From BOG-908 sp963848205 (lineage in GTDB: Bacteria > Pseudomonadota > Alphaproteobacteria > Acetobacterales > Acetobacteraceae), in contig CAWKCV010000005.1 in NCBI GenBank assembly GCA_963848205.1, positions 248,001-312,000 on the forward strand: a stretch of 64,000 bases of DNA, in the 5' to 3' direction. The position numbers and the translations under genes are program-made. Below, one piece after another: positions 50,552-58,385 of this stretch. Position 1 is the first letter of the stretch. Every line of letters begins with the position of its first letter. The notes under the pieces are model-generated. The model did not search any database and was not told where the DNA came from. It saw only the letters and a program-made list of their open reading frames with translations.

Positions 50552-51982
50552 ATGATCCGCTCCGCCGGCCTCCGCTTTGCCGTCCTCTTCGGCATCGTCT
50601 TCGCACTCTCCGCCCTCACGCTCGTTGCATTCCTCTGGTTCTCCACCGCCAACCTTCTCGATCGCCAGGTTGAAGCCGCCATCAACGCCGACGCGCAAGG
50701 CCTCGTCGAACGTTGGTCCGAAGGCGGCATTCCGGCGCTTCTGCTCACCATCCAGGAACGGCTTGGCGAGAATATCGATGATGACGCCATCTACGAGGTT
50801 ACCGACCCGATCGGCCGTTGGGTCGCCGGCAATCTCGGCCGCTGGCCGGCCAACGTCACCAGCCCAGGCATATTCTACGAACTGCATGTGACGCGCGCCG
50901 GCGCGCGCAGCCTGGCCGATGTGCGGCGCTACGATTTGCCGGGCGGCTTTCGCCTGCTCGTCGGGCGCGATGTGCGCGGCCGTGTCGAATTACGGCATCT
51001 GCTGACCAGCGCATTGTTTTCCTCGATGCTGGTCATCGCTTTGCTGGGCGCTGCGGGCGCGTACGTCATCCGCGGCGTGTTCCGGCGCATGGTGGCCGAA
51101 GTGTCCGCCACCGCGGAGGCTATCGCCGGCGGCGACCTCTCGCCGCGCGTGCGCCGTTCGGGCCGTGGCGACGAGTTCGACCGCATGGCCGAGTCGATCA
51201 ACACGATGCTGGAACGTATCGCGCGGCTGATGGACGGCGTGCGCCAGGTCAGCAACGCGATCGCCCACGATCTGCGCACGCCGATCACCCGTGCGCGCGC
51301 GCGGCTGGAAGATGCGGCGTTGCACGCACGCTCGGAGGCGGAGTTACGCGCCGGCGTCGAACGCGCGGTGAGCGATCTCGACAACGTCACCTCCGTATTT
51401 CATGCGCTGATGCGCATCGCGGAAATAGAGGTCGGTGCCCGGCGCTCCGCATTCGCCGAAATCGATCTCGGCCCGTTGCTGGCCGACCTGGCCGAGCTTT
51501 ACGGCGCTGTCGCCGAGGAAAACGGCCTGGCGCTGGTGCTCGAGGTGCCGGATACGCTGGCGATCCTCGGCGACCGCGATCTGCTGCAACAGGCGGTGGC
51601 CAACCTGCTCGACAACGCCATCAAGTTCTCGCCCGAGGGTGGGCGCATCACGCTGCATGCCGAACGGCGGGACCGGCTCGTCTGCCTCTCGGTTGCCGAT
51701 CAGGGGCCTGGCATCCCGGAAGCCGACCGGCCGCGCGCCACCGAGCGGTTTTTCCGCGGCGAGCAGGCGCGCAGCACGCCCGGCTCGGGCCTCGGCCTCG
51801 CACTGGTGCAGGCGGTGGCCCTTCTGCACGAGGGTCATCTGCTGCTCGACGACGCACATCCCGGCCTGCGCGCCACCCTGACGATGCCCGCCATGGCGGC
51901 CTTGCCCGCGCAGATGAACGCGGCTTCATTCATGCCCCATGGGCCGGAGAGTGCCGTGCTGGCATCCCTGCATCACGAATGA
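50552..51982 (+). CDS. Sensor histidine kinase, EnvZ/QseC-like
   Basis: 476 residues. Membrane helix 1 (about 8-30), periplasmic sensor of about 120 residues (31-150) without recognised domain, membrane helix 2 (151-173), HAMP (174-225), HisKA with phospho-His239 (NAIAHDLRTPITRARARLED), and HATPase_c with N box (LLDNAIKFSPEGG), G1 (VADQGPGIPEAD), F/G2 (GSGLGLALVQAVALL). Start ATG 50552. The C-terminal tail of about 30 residues beyond the ATPase domain is Ala/Met-rich and unusual. ATGA overlap with the next small gene. Confidence 0.93.
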   Translation: MIRSAGLRFAVLFGIVFALSALTLVAFLWFSTANLLDRQVEAAINADAQGLVERWSEGGIPALLLTIQERLGENIDDDAIYEVTDPIGRWVAGNLGRWPANVTSPGIFYELHVTRAGARSLADVRRYDLPGGFRLLVGRDVRGRVELRHLLTSALFSSMLVIALLGAAGAYVIRGVFRRMVAEVSATAEAIAGGDLSPRVRRSGRGDEFDRMAESINTMLERIARLMDGVRQVSNAIAHDLRTPITRARARLEDAALHARSEAELRAGVERAVSDLDNVTSVFHALMRIAEIEVGARRSAFAEIDLGPLLADLAELYGAVAEENGLALVLEVPDTLAILGDRDLLQQAVANLLDNAIKFSPEGGRITLHAERRDRLVCLSVADQGPGIPEADRPRATERFFRGEQARSTPGSGLGLALVQAVALLHEGHLLLDDAHPGLRATLTMPAMAALPAQMNAASFMPHGPESAVLASLHHE

Positions 51983-52290
51983 TGCGTCATCTGGCTCTTC
52001 CCTGCTTTCTGCTGGCGGCCTCGGCAGGCTTCGCGCAGGAATCTCCGCCCAGTCCGGCGCCGGCCGATCCGACCAGTCTTGCCGTCACCACCGACACGCT
52101 CGGCTACTGCACGCAGTTGGCCCAAACGGTCGAGACATGCCGCAGCACGCTGCCGGATATACGGCGTTTGCTGGATGAGGGTCGCGACATGTGCGAGCGT
52201 GGAGAAATTCGCGGCGGGATACGCCGGTTACGTCGCGCGCAGTGGATGTTGCACCACCAGATTGCGCGCGACGATGGGGTTGGGAGATAG
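51979..52290 (+). CDS. Small secreted Cys protein co-translated with the kinase
   Basis: 103 residues. Signal peptide (MMRHLALPCFLLAASAGFA, cut before QES), then a short helical mature protein with three Cys: TLGYCTQLAQTVETCRSTLP and GRDMCERGEIRGGIRRLRRA. No family recognised. The ATG overlaps the kinase stop by 4 bp (ATGA), so it is made with the sensor kinase and could be a periplasmic ligand, chaperone or inhibitor of the sensor; this is inference. Its stop TAG directly abuts a repeat arm. Confidence 0.65.
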   Translation: MMRHLALPCFLLAASAGFAQESPPSPAPADPTSLAVTTDTLGYCTQLAQTVETCRSTLPDIRRLLDEGRDMCERGEIRGGIRRLRRAQWMLHHQIARDDGVGR

Positions 52291-52335
52291 GCCTTCTTTT
52301 CTGTAGAAAAGAAGCAGAAGCCTCTTGCTCTGCTG
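52290..52335 (+). repeat. Dispersed repeat, single forward arm (CTTC variant)
   Basis: ggccttcttttctgtagaaaagaagcagaagcc then tcttgctctgctgttgcg. Immediately 3' of the small secreted protein gene and in the convergent gap to the peroxiredoxin. Confidence 0.75.
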
Positions 52336-52351
52336 TTGCGGGCTCCGGGGA

Positions 52352-52897
52352 CTAGTGCGCAGCGGGGTGGGCGGCGTTCCAGGCTTTCACGGCCGCCATC
52401 GTGTGGCTCACGTGGCCGTCTGCATCCATGGCGTGGAATGCGGTGAGGATCTTGCCGTCGGGCGCGATGGCGTAGCTGGTGCGGTCCGAGTAGCCAAGTA
52501 TGCCGACCAGCACTGCGTCGTAGGATTTGCTGATGGTGCCGCTCTTGTCGGAAGCGACGGCAAATTTGTTGCGGCATTCGAGGACGGAAAATTTGTCGAG
52601 CTTGGCGATGTTGTCCATCGACACGCCAATCACCGTCGCATGCTGCGCTGCAAATTCCGCGGTCGCCTCGGCGAAGTCGTGGGCTTCCGTCGTGCAGGTG
52701 CTGGTGAAGGCGGCGGGGTAGAAATACAGTACGACGGGGCCGCGCTTGAGCGCGTCCGCAAGATGGAAGCTGAACTCATGACCCGCAAGCGTCGCCTGCG
52801 TGGTGAAATCCGGCGCGACCGCCCCCGGCTTCAACGCCGCCATGGACGGCGAAGCCAAAACCAACGAAGCCAGAAGCCCGATTTTCAAAGAACGCAT
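52352..52897 (-). CDS. Periplasmic peroxiredoxin (AhpC/TSA, Bcp-like)
   Basis: 181 residues. Signal peptide (MRSLKIGLLASLVLASPSMA), then a thioredoxin-fold peroxidase: GAVAPDFTTQATLAGHEFSF, VLYFYPAAFTSTCTTEAHDF with peroxidatic Cys68, GVSMDNIAKL, a candidate resolving Cys108 (FSVLECRNKFAVASDKSGTI), and YSDRTSYAIAPDGKI. Catalyses peroxide removal in the periplasm with an unknown thiol donor. Start ATG 52897 over 52927, since only the former begins with a signal peptide. Confidence 0.85.
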   Translation of the reverse strand: MRSLKIGLLASLVLASPSMAALKPGAVAPDFTTQATLAGHEFSFHLADALKRGPVVLYFYPAAFTSTCTTEAHDFAEATAEFAAQHATVIGVSMDNIAKLDKFSVLECRNKFAVASDKSGTISKSYDAVLVGILGYSDRTSYAIAPDGKILTAFHAMDADGHVSHTMAAVKAWNAAHPAAH

Positions 52898-52942
52898 TTC
52901 ATTTTCTCCCAAGAAACCAGATGACACGATCGGCGCAAACGA

Positions 52943-52987
52943 ACAAAAGTCTTTTAGTCCTTTTTTTCAACAAAGGACTGCTTGCCT
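52943..52987 (-). repeat. Dispersed repeat, single reverse arm
   Basis: caaaagtcttttagtcc, T-run, caacaaaggac, tgcttgcctgac. It contains the last codons (RQAVLC) and the TGA stop (52967-52969) of mrp. Confidence 0.8.
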
Positions 52988-54064
52988 GACTTTCTCCGCA
53001 ACCTCGAAAAACGCCAGAGCCCCCGCGCTCTCCGGCGCCGCCAACACGATCGGCTGCCCCGAATCCCCGGCCACCCGCACATCGAGCAGCAGCGGCACCT
53101 CGCCCAGAAACGGCACGCCCAGCCGCTGCGCCTCGGTGCGCGCGCCGCCATGGCCGAACACATGCGCCTCATGGCCGCATTTCGGACAATGGTAGAAGCT
53201 CATGTTCTCCACCAGCCCGAGTATTCTCACGCCGGTCTTCTCGAACATCGCGACACCGCGACGCGCGTCCAGCAGCGCGATATCCTGCGGCGTGGAGACG
53301 ATCACCGCGCCGGCCAGCACCACGCGCTGTGCCAGGGTAAGCTGCGCATCGCCGGTGCCGGGCGGCAGGTCGATCACCATCACATCGAGCGGCCCCCAGT
53401 CGGTCTGGCCCATCAATTGTTGCAATGCGCCCATCACCATCGGCCCGCGCCAGATCATCGCCTGGTCTTCGGGCACCATGAAGCCGATCGACATCGCCTC
53501 GATGCCGAACGCGCGAACGGGGCGGAAGCGCTGGCCGTCCATCTCCGGCTTGCGGTTGGTGCCGAGCATGCGCGGCAGGCTCGGCCCGTGGATGTCGGCG
53601 TCGATCAGCCCGGTGCGCAGGCCCATCTGCGCAAAGGCGGCGGCCAGGTTCACCGAAACCGTGCTTTTGCCGACTCCGCCTTTGCCCGACGCGACCGCGA
53701 TCACGTGGCGCACGCCGGAGAGGAACTTCGCCCCGTTCGGGTCCTCGCCATGGCCGCGCATCATCCCGGGCGGCGCGGGCGGGATTGCGGGCGCGGCGGG
53801 CCGGTTGGCGGTCAGCACCACCGAAGCGTTGAGCACGCCCGGTTGCGCGCGCAGCAAAGCGGTCGCCTCGGCCGCCACGCGCTCCATGCGGCCGACCTGC
53901 GCGCGTTCGGCCCGCAAGGCGAGCTGCACCAGGCCGTCCTTCAGATGCAGCCCGTCGATCAGCCCGGCCGAGACGATATCGCCGCCGTCCGGCCCGGCCA
54001 CCGCGCGCAACGCCTCGCGCAGCCGGGCTTCCTGCGCGCCGTCCGCCCCCATCTGCTGGGCCAT
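52967..54064 (-). CDS. mrp: Mrp/ApbC family Fe-S cluster carrier ATPase
   Basis: 365 residues. MIP18-like N-terminal domain (LREALRAVAGPDGGDIVSAG), flexible linker, then the P-loop NTPase: GKGGVGKST (127-135), IDADIHGPSLPRMLG, VIDLPPGTGDAQLTLAQ and the cluster-ligating ENMSFYHCPKCGHEAHVFG. It carries and inserts [4Fe-4S] clusters. The C-terminus reads EVAEKVRQAVLC; the last six residues and the stop lie in a dispersed repeat arm. ATG 54064 fits the family start. Confidence 0.92.
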   Translation of the reverse strand: MAQQMGADGAQEARLREALRAVAGPDGGDIVSAGLIDGLHLKDGLVQLALRAERAQVGRMERVAAEATALLRAQPGVLNASVVLTANRPAAPAIPPAPPGMMRGHGEDPNGAKFLSGVRHVIAVASGKGGVGKSTVSVNLAAAFAQMGLRTGLIDADIHGPSLPRMLGTNRKPEMDGQRFRPVRAFGIEAMSIGFMVPEDQAMIWRGPMVMGALQQLMGQTDWGPLDVMVIDLPPGTGDAQLTLAQRVVLAGAVIVSTPQDIALLDARRGVAMFEKTGVRILGLVENMSFYHCPKCGHEAHVFGHGGARTEAQRLGVPFLGEVPLLLDVRVAGDSGQPIVLAAPESAGALAFFEVAEKVRQAVLC

Positions 54065-54181
54065 GCTTTGCAAACCTCCGCCCACGGTCCATATCCGCGG
54101 TGCTGCCGGATATGGAAGCGCAGGCCGAGCCTGCCAATGCGCCGACGCCGACCACAGCGATCCAGGAGCCTCACGCCACCC

Positions 54182-55381
54182 ATGCCGTCCGATCAGAATC
54201 CGTGGAACATTGGCGGCAATGGCTCGCGCCGCCCGCCCAACCCGTTGATCAAAGGCCCATGGGGCAATGGCGGCGGCGGTGGAGACGGCGGCGGCTCCGG
54301 CGGCCCAGGCGGGCAGGTGCCGCCCGAGCTTGAGCAGCTGCTGGCACGCCTGCGTGCGCTGTTGCATCGCGTGCTCGGCGGCGGTTCGGCGGGGCTCGCG
54401 ATCGTGGCGGCCGTCGCTGTCGTCGCGGTTTGGCTGCTGACCGGATTCTATCGCGTGGAGCCCGACGAGCAGGCGCTTGTGCTGCGTTTCGGCGCCTATG
54501 TCGGCAGCACGCCGCCGGGCCTGAATTATCACATTCCGTGGCCAGTCGAGACGGTTCGCATCCTGCCGGTCACCCGCATCAACCGAGTGGAAATCGGCTT
54601 TCGCAGCAGCGCCACCGAGGAGCCGGACGTGACGCCGCGCACACCGGAAGGCATCGCCGAACCCTCGCGTGGCCTGCCGGCGCGCGATCTCGTCGAGGAA
54701 AGCCTGATGCTGACAGGCGACGAGAATATCGTCGACATCAATGCCAGCGTGTTCTGGCGCATTTCGGACGCGCCATCTTTCGCATTCAACACGCGCAATC
54801 CAGGCTACACCGTGAAATCGGCCGCCGAGAGCATGTTGCGCCAGGTGGTGGGCCACACGAAGATCCAGTCGGCGCTGACCGAAGGCCGCGCGGCGATCGA
54901 GCAGGCCGTGGCCGCCGGCACGCAGGCTATTCTCAACCAGTACCACTCGGGCGTGGAAATCACCCAGGTGCAGTTGCAGAAAGTCGATCCGCCGCCCGAT
55001 GTGATCGAGAGTTTCCGCGATGTGCAGCGCGCCAATACGGACGCCGATACCGCGCGCAACGAGGCGCAAAGCTATTCGAACGACATCGTGCCGCGTGCGC
55101 GCGGCGAGAGTGCCGCCGTTCTGGCACAGGCCAATGGCGCGAAACAGGCGGCCGTCAGCACGGCCACCGGCCAGGCACAGCGCTTTCTCAGCGTGCTGGC
55201 CGCCTACAGCGTGGCGAAGGACGTGACGTTGAAGCGGCTGTATATCGAGACGATGCAGGATATCCTGCACGACACACCGACGATCGTGGTGGACGATAAG
55301 TTGCGCAGCCTGCTGGCAACCCTGCCGCTCAATCCGCAGGCGCCCGCTTCGTCCGCCTCCGATCAGGGAGCCGCACGATGA
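54182..55381 (+). CDS. hflK: HflK, membrane SPFH protein
   Basis: 399 residues. Gly/Pro-rich cytoplasmic leader (NPLIKGPWGNGGGGGDGGGS), one membrane helix (AGLAIVAAVAVVAVWLLTGF), then the SPFH/band-7 domain (YRVEPDEQALVLRFGAYVGS, PPGLNYHIPWPVETVRILPV, VDINASVFWRISDAPSFAFN) and a coiled coil (ARNEAQSYSNDIVPRARGES, QANGAKQAAVSTATGQAQRF). With HflC it forms the cage that restrains FtsH. Divergent from mrp; ATGA overlap with hflC. Confidence 0.95.
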   Translation: MPSDQNPWNIGGNGSRRPPNPLIKGPWGNGGGGGDGGGSGGPGGQVPPELEQLLARLRALLHRVLGGGSAGLAIVAAVAVVAVWLLTGFYRVEPDEQALVLRFGAYVGSTPPGLNYHIPWPVETVRILPVTRINRVEIGFRSSATEEPDVTPRTPEGIAEPSRGLPARDLVEESLMLTGDENIVDINASVFWRISDAPSFAFNTRNPGYTVKSAAESMLRQVVGHTKIQSALTEGRAAIEQAVAAGTQAILNQYHSGVEITQVQLQKVDPPPDVIESFRDVQRANTDADTARNEAQSYSNDIVPRARGESAAVLAQANGAKQAAVSTATGQAQRFLSVLAAYSVAKDVTLKRLYIETMQDILHDTPTIVVDDKLRSLLATLPLNPQAPASSASDQGAAR

Positions 55382-56241
55382 GATCGTCCGCCATCGCATC
55401 GCTGGCACTGCTGCTGATCGCCGTCGTGCTCGCGGACCTCAGCTTCTTCACCGTCAGCCAGACGGAAATGGTGCTGATAACGCAGTTCGGCGAACCCAAG
55501 CAGGTCATCAACGACCCCGGCCTGCACACCAAGATTCCGCTGCTGCAGACGGTGATCTCGTTCGACAAGCGGTTGCTCGATTACGAGGCGCCGCAGGAAG
55601 AGGTCATTCTCGGCGACCAGCGCCGGCTGATCGTCGACAGTTTCACGCGGTATCTGATCACCGATCCGCTGCGCTATTACCAGTCCGTCGGGCCGACAGA
55701 GGAGGGCATCACCGCACGGCTGAACTCGGTCGTCACATCGAGCCTGCGCCGCGTGCTCGGCAGCGAGACATTGCTCGACGTGCTCTCCAACCAACGCGAC
55801 CGCATCATGGCCAGCATACGCAATCAGGTGAACGCGGAGATGAAGGGATTCGGCGTCAACATCGTCGACGTGCGCATACGCCGCGCCGATCTGCCGCAGG
55901 AAAATACCGACGCGATTCTCGCGCGCATGCAATCCGAGCGTAAACGCGTCGCGGCGCAGGCACGCGCGGAAGGTGCCGAAGCCGCCGCCAAGATCCGCGC
56001 GGACGCGGATCGGCAGAAGACCGTTCTGCTTGCCCAGGCGCGTGCGGACGCGGATCGTCTGCGCGGGCAGGGCGAGGCGCAGGCGATTGCGATTTATGCC
56101 GATGCATTCCAGCGCGATCCGAAGTTTTTCGCGACGTGGCGGACGCTGCAGGCGTATCGGGATGCGTTTGCGTCGGGGAAGTCGCGGCTGGTTCTGTCGC
56201 CGCAGGATGATTTTCTGAAGTTGTTGAACGGGGTGCAGTAG
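55378..56241 (+). CDS. hflC: HflC, membrane SPFH protein
   Basis: 287 residues. N-terminal membrane helix (SSAIASLALLLIAVVLADLS), SPFH domain (SQTEMVLITQFGEPKQVIND, PGLHTKIPLLQTVISFDKRL, LDYEAPQEEVILGDQRRLIV), coiled coil (RMQSERKRVAAQARAEGAEA, AKIRADADRQKTVLLAQARA) and FFATWRTLQAYRDAFAS near the end. Partner of HflK in FtsH regulation. The start overlaps hflK (ATGA). The stop abuts a composite repeat. Confidence 0.95.
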   Translation: MRSSAIASLALLLIAVVLADLSFFTVSQTEMVLITQFGEPKQVINDPGLHTKIPLLQTVISFDKRLLDYEAPQEEVILGDQRRLIVDSFTRYLITDPLRYYQSVGPTEEGITARLNSVVTSSLRRVLGSETLLDVLSNQRDRIMASIRNQVNAEMKGFGVNIVDVRIRRADLPQENTDAILARMQSERKRVAAQARAEGAEAAAKIRADADRQKTVLLAQARADADRLRGQGEAQAIAIYADAFQRDPKFFATWRTLQAYRDAFASGKSRLVLSPQDDFLKLLNGVQ

Positions 56242-56362
56242 GCAAGGAAGGCCTTCTTTTCTGAAGAAAAGAAGCAAAAGACTTTTGTTCCGCTGTCGCG
56301 ATGCTCATGACGAGCACGCGAAGCGGGACAAAAACTTTTTTTCAAAAAGGGCTGCTTGCTCA
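56242..56362. repeat. Dispersed repeat, composite
   Basis: Forward arm (caaggaaggccttc ... ctgaagaaaagaagcaaaagac), hairpin half GCTGTCGCG with worn partner (cgcgaagcggg), reverse arm (acaaaaactttttttcaaaaa then gggctgcttgctca). Between convergent hflC and the SDR gene; it ends in the SDR stop codon. Confidence 0.85.
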
Positions 56363-57097
56363 CAATGCTGCGGGATCGACCGAAATATCGCGCGCCCGAG
56401 GCCGCAACGAAGCGCCACCATCCAAACACAAGATCTGGCCATTCACGCACATCGTCCGCATCAGATACACCACCGCAGACGAAATCTCCTCCGGCGTCGG
56501 CCCGTGCCCCAGCGGCACCATGCGCCAGGCACGCTCGAACTGTTCGTCGCTCTGCCGGCCGCTGCGCAACGTCAAGCCGGGTGCGATGGCATTGACACGC
56601 ACACGCCCATGCCACGCCATCGCCGCCATGCGCGTGAAGCCGGCCATCGCCACTTTTGCCAGTGTGTAGCTGAGATGATCGGGATTGAGGTTGGCAACCT
56701 TGAAATCCAGCATGTTGACAATGCTGGCGTTCGCACCGCCCGCCGCCAACGCTGAAGCGAGAAACACCGGCGCTTCCAGGTTGGTGCGCAGATTCTCGTC
56801 CCAATGGGGCGCATCCAGCATGTCAACGCTGTCGAAATGATAACTGGATGCGTTGTTCACCAGCCCGCTGACGGGGCCGAACAGCGCACGTGCGCGCGGT
56901 AACAACTCACCAATTTGCGCCCGATCGGCGAGGTTGGCCTGAATGACGCCGCACGATCCGCCATCGGCGCGAATTTCTTCGGCGAGCGTTTCGGCCTCGG
57001 GGCGCGATGCGTTGCAGTGCAGGACAATGAAATGCCCGGCTTTCGCGAGGCCAAGCGAGACGGCGCGGCCGAGGCGCCGGCCGGCGCCGGTCACCAA
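56360..57097 (-). CDS. SDR-family reductase (pteridine reductase/FolM-like), start unclear
   Basis: 245 residues. Rossmann motif VTGAGRRLGRAVSLGLAKAG (the RR after TGAG is typical of FolM/pteridine-reductase-like SDRs), LVNNASSYHFDSVDMLDAPH, and the catalytic region: NMLDFKVANLNPDHLSYTLAKVAMAGFTR keeps Tyr-x3-Lys (YTLAK). RVNAIAPGLTL and ILCLDGGASL follow. Oddity: no ATG or GTG precedes the first beta strand. TTG 57097 gives only two residues before TGAG. It is 31 bp after the nucleoside deaminase stop and the frame opens right after it, so coupled or non-canonical initiation is possible. Confidence 0.78.
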   Translation of the reverse strand: MVTGAGRRLGRAVSLGLAKAGHFIVLHCNASRPEAETLAEEIRADGGSCGVIQANLADRAQIGELLPRARALFGPVSGLVNNASSYHFDSVDMLDAPHWDENLRTNLEAPVFLASALAAGGANASIVNMLDFKVANLNPDHLSYTLAKVAMAGFTRMAAMAWHGRVRVNAIAPGLTLRSGRQSDEQFERAWRMVPLGHGPTPEEISSAVVYLMRTMCVNGQILCLDGGASLRPRARDISVDPAAL

Positions 57098-57128
57098 TAC
57101 GGCGCCGGGCTCTCCCTGCGCGCAGGAA

Positions 57129-57623
57129 TCAGAGATTCACCTGCTCCTCGGGCGAGACTTTCTCATCTGGCCCGACATACAGCTTGGCGCACTCAGCCGC
57201 CAGCAGCCCGCCTTCGATGCTCAGATCGTCGCGGAATGCATCGCGGATGAAATCCGTGGTGTCGAGATGCCGATCCTCGAAATACATCTCATGCACGTCA
57301 TCGCGTCCCGCGCCGTAAACGATGCGCCCCACCTTGGCCCAGATCGACGCCATTGTGCACATGCCGCAGGGCTGCAGCGTGCTGTAGAGCGTGGCGCCAC
57401 GCATTTCCAGATTCTGCACGGTGCGGCCGGCGCGCCGCATGGCCACCACCTCGGCATGCGCGGTCGGATCGTGCGAGCCTTGGGTGAGGTTATAGCCTTC
57501 CCCGATCACGCGCCCGTCGAGCACGATCACGCAGCCGATCGGCGAGCCCGCCGGATCGCGTTCCCCGTCCTGCGCCAGCTTGATGGCGCGGCGCATGAAA
57601 CCTTCATCCTGTTCATCGATCAT
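57129..57623 (-). CDS. Nucleoside/guanine deaminase, cytidine-deaminase fold
   Basis: 164 residues. Zinc motif TAHAEVVAMRRA (His56, Glu58) and TLQPCGMCTMASIWAKVGRI (Cys86, Cys89), with YGAGRDDVHEMYFEDRHLDT and a C-terminal VGPDEKVSPEE tail. This pattern fits guanine deaminase (GuaD) or related nucleobase deaminases rather than TadA. Start ATG 57623; the frame is open upstream but without similarity. First gene of a pair with the SDR reductase; a shared role in purine/pterin metabolism is speculative. Confidence 0.82.
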   Translation of the reverse strand: MIDEQDEGFMRRAIKLAQDGERDPAGSPIGCVIVLDGRVIGEGYNLTQGSHDPTAHAEVVAMRRAGRTVQNLEMRGATLYSTLQPCGMCTMASIWAKVGRIVYGAGRDDVHEMYFEDRHLDTTDFIRDAFRDDLSIEGGLLAAECAKLYVGPDEKVSPEEQVNL

Positions 57624-57674
57624 AGCCACGCCGAACGCACCCGACGCCCGCAAGTCGCAAAACTATCTTGCGTT

Positions 57675-58256
57675 CTAGAACCCGCTAAACCCCACCGCCG
57701 GGTTCGGCGTCCCCCGATCGGCCACGACAGGCCGCACGGCCCTTACTTTCTTCGCATGCGCCGGCTTCTCGGCAGCCACCGTATGCACCGGCCGCCCGTT
57801 GCTCACCGCCCCGCGCATGGACAGCAGCAGGAAGGTGATGTCGTTGCGGTTCAGATCGATCGCCGCATCCGTCGGCGTCTGCCCCAGCACGTTCTTCGCA
57901 TCGAGCTGCGCGCCACGACTGACGGCATCCTTGGCCGCGGCCAGGTCGCCGCGGGTGATCGAATCGAACAGCGCGTCGTTGGGCGACATCTCGGCGGCAA
58001 CCTTGTCGGCCGGCACCACCACGTGATCCGGATCGGGCTGCGCGCCCGGGATGGCGGCCGGCGGCGGCTTGGCCTTCTCCTCCGGCTTGCCGGCATCCTG
58101 CGCATCGTCGTCGCGATGCCGGCTTGGCAGGCCGGAGCCCTGCACGCCGCTATAGTTCGGCAGGCCGGGGCCGCCGCCGCCGATGGAGGGCCCGACCTGG
58201 GCGCGCGCGGGCAGGGACAGGAGGCAAGCGGCTAGGAGGAGCAGGGCGCGTTTCAT
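57675..58256 (-). CDS. Secreted ankyrin-repeat protein
   Basis: 193 residues. Signal peptide (MKRALLLLAACLLSLPARAQ), an acidic/Pro linker of about 60 residues (RHRDDDAQDAGKPEEKAKPP), then two ankyrin units (NDALFDSITRGDLAAAKDAV, SRGAQLDAKNVLGQTPTDAA, IDLNRNDITFLLLSMRGAVS) and a basic tail. Likely periplasmic protein-protein interaction. No partner is evident. Minus strand, upstream of the Bat-like operon end. Confidence 0.7.
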   Translation of the reverse strand: MKRALLLLAACLLSLPARAQVGPSIGGGGPGLPNYSGVQGSGLPSRHRDDDAQDAGKPEEKAKPPPAAIPGAQPDPDHVVVPADKVAAEMSPNDALFDSITRGDLAAAKDAVSRGAQLDAKNVLGQTPTDAAIDLNRNDITFLLLSMRGAVSNGRPVHTVAAEKPAHAKKVRAVRPVVADRGTPNPAVGFSGF

Positions 58257-58285
58257 GGAGGCAGTGTAGCAGAGCGGTCAGGTCA

Positions 58286-58385
58286 GCAAGCAGTCCTTTT
58301 TTGAAAAAAAGGACCAAAAAACTTCCGAAAAGCGCTCGCGTGCTGGTGGTGAGCAGGCGACAGCTGAGCAGAAGTCTTTTGCTTA
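58286..58385. repeat. Dispersed repeat, composite with worn hairpin
   Basis: Forward arm (agcaagcagtcc, T-run, A-run, ggaccaaaaaacttcc), worn hairpin (gcgctcgcgtgctgg ... gcaggcgacagctgagc), and a short reverse arm (agaagtcttttgctta). It lies between the ankyrin gene and the VWA gene (both minus strand) and ends at the VWA stop. Confidence 0.8.
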
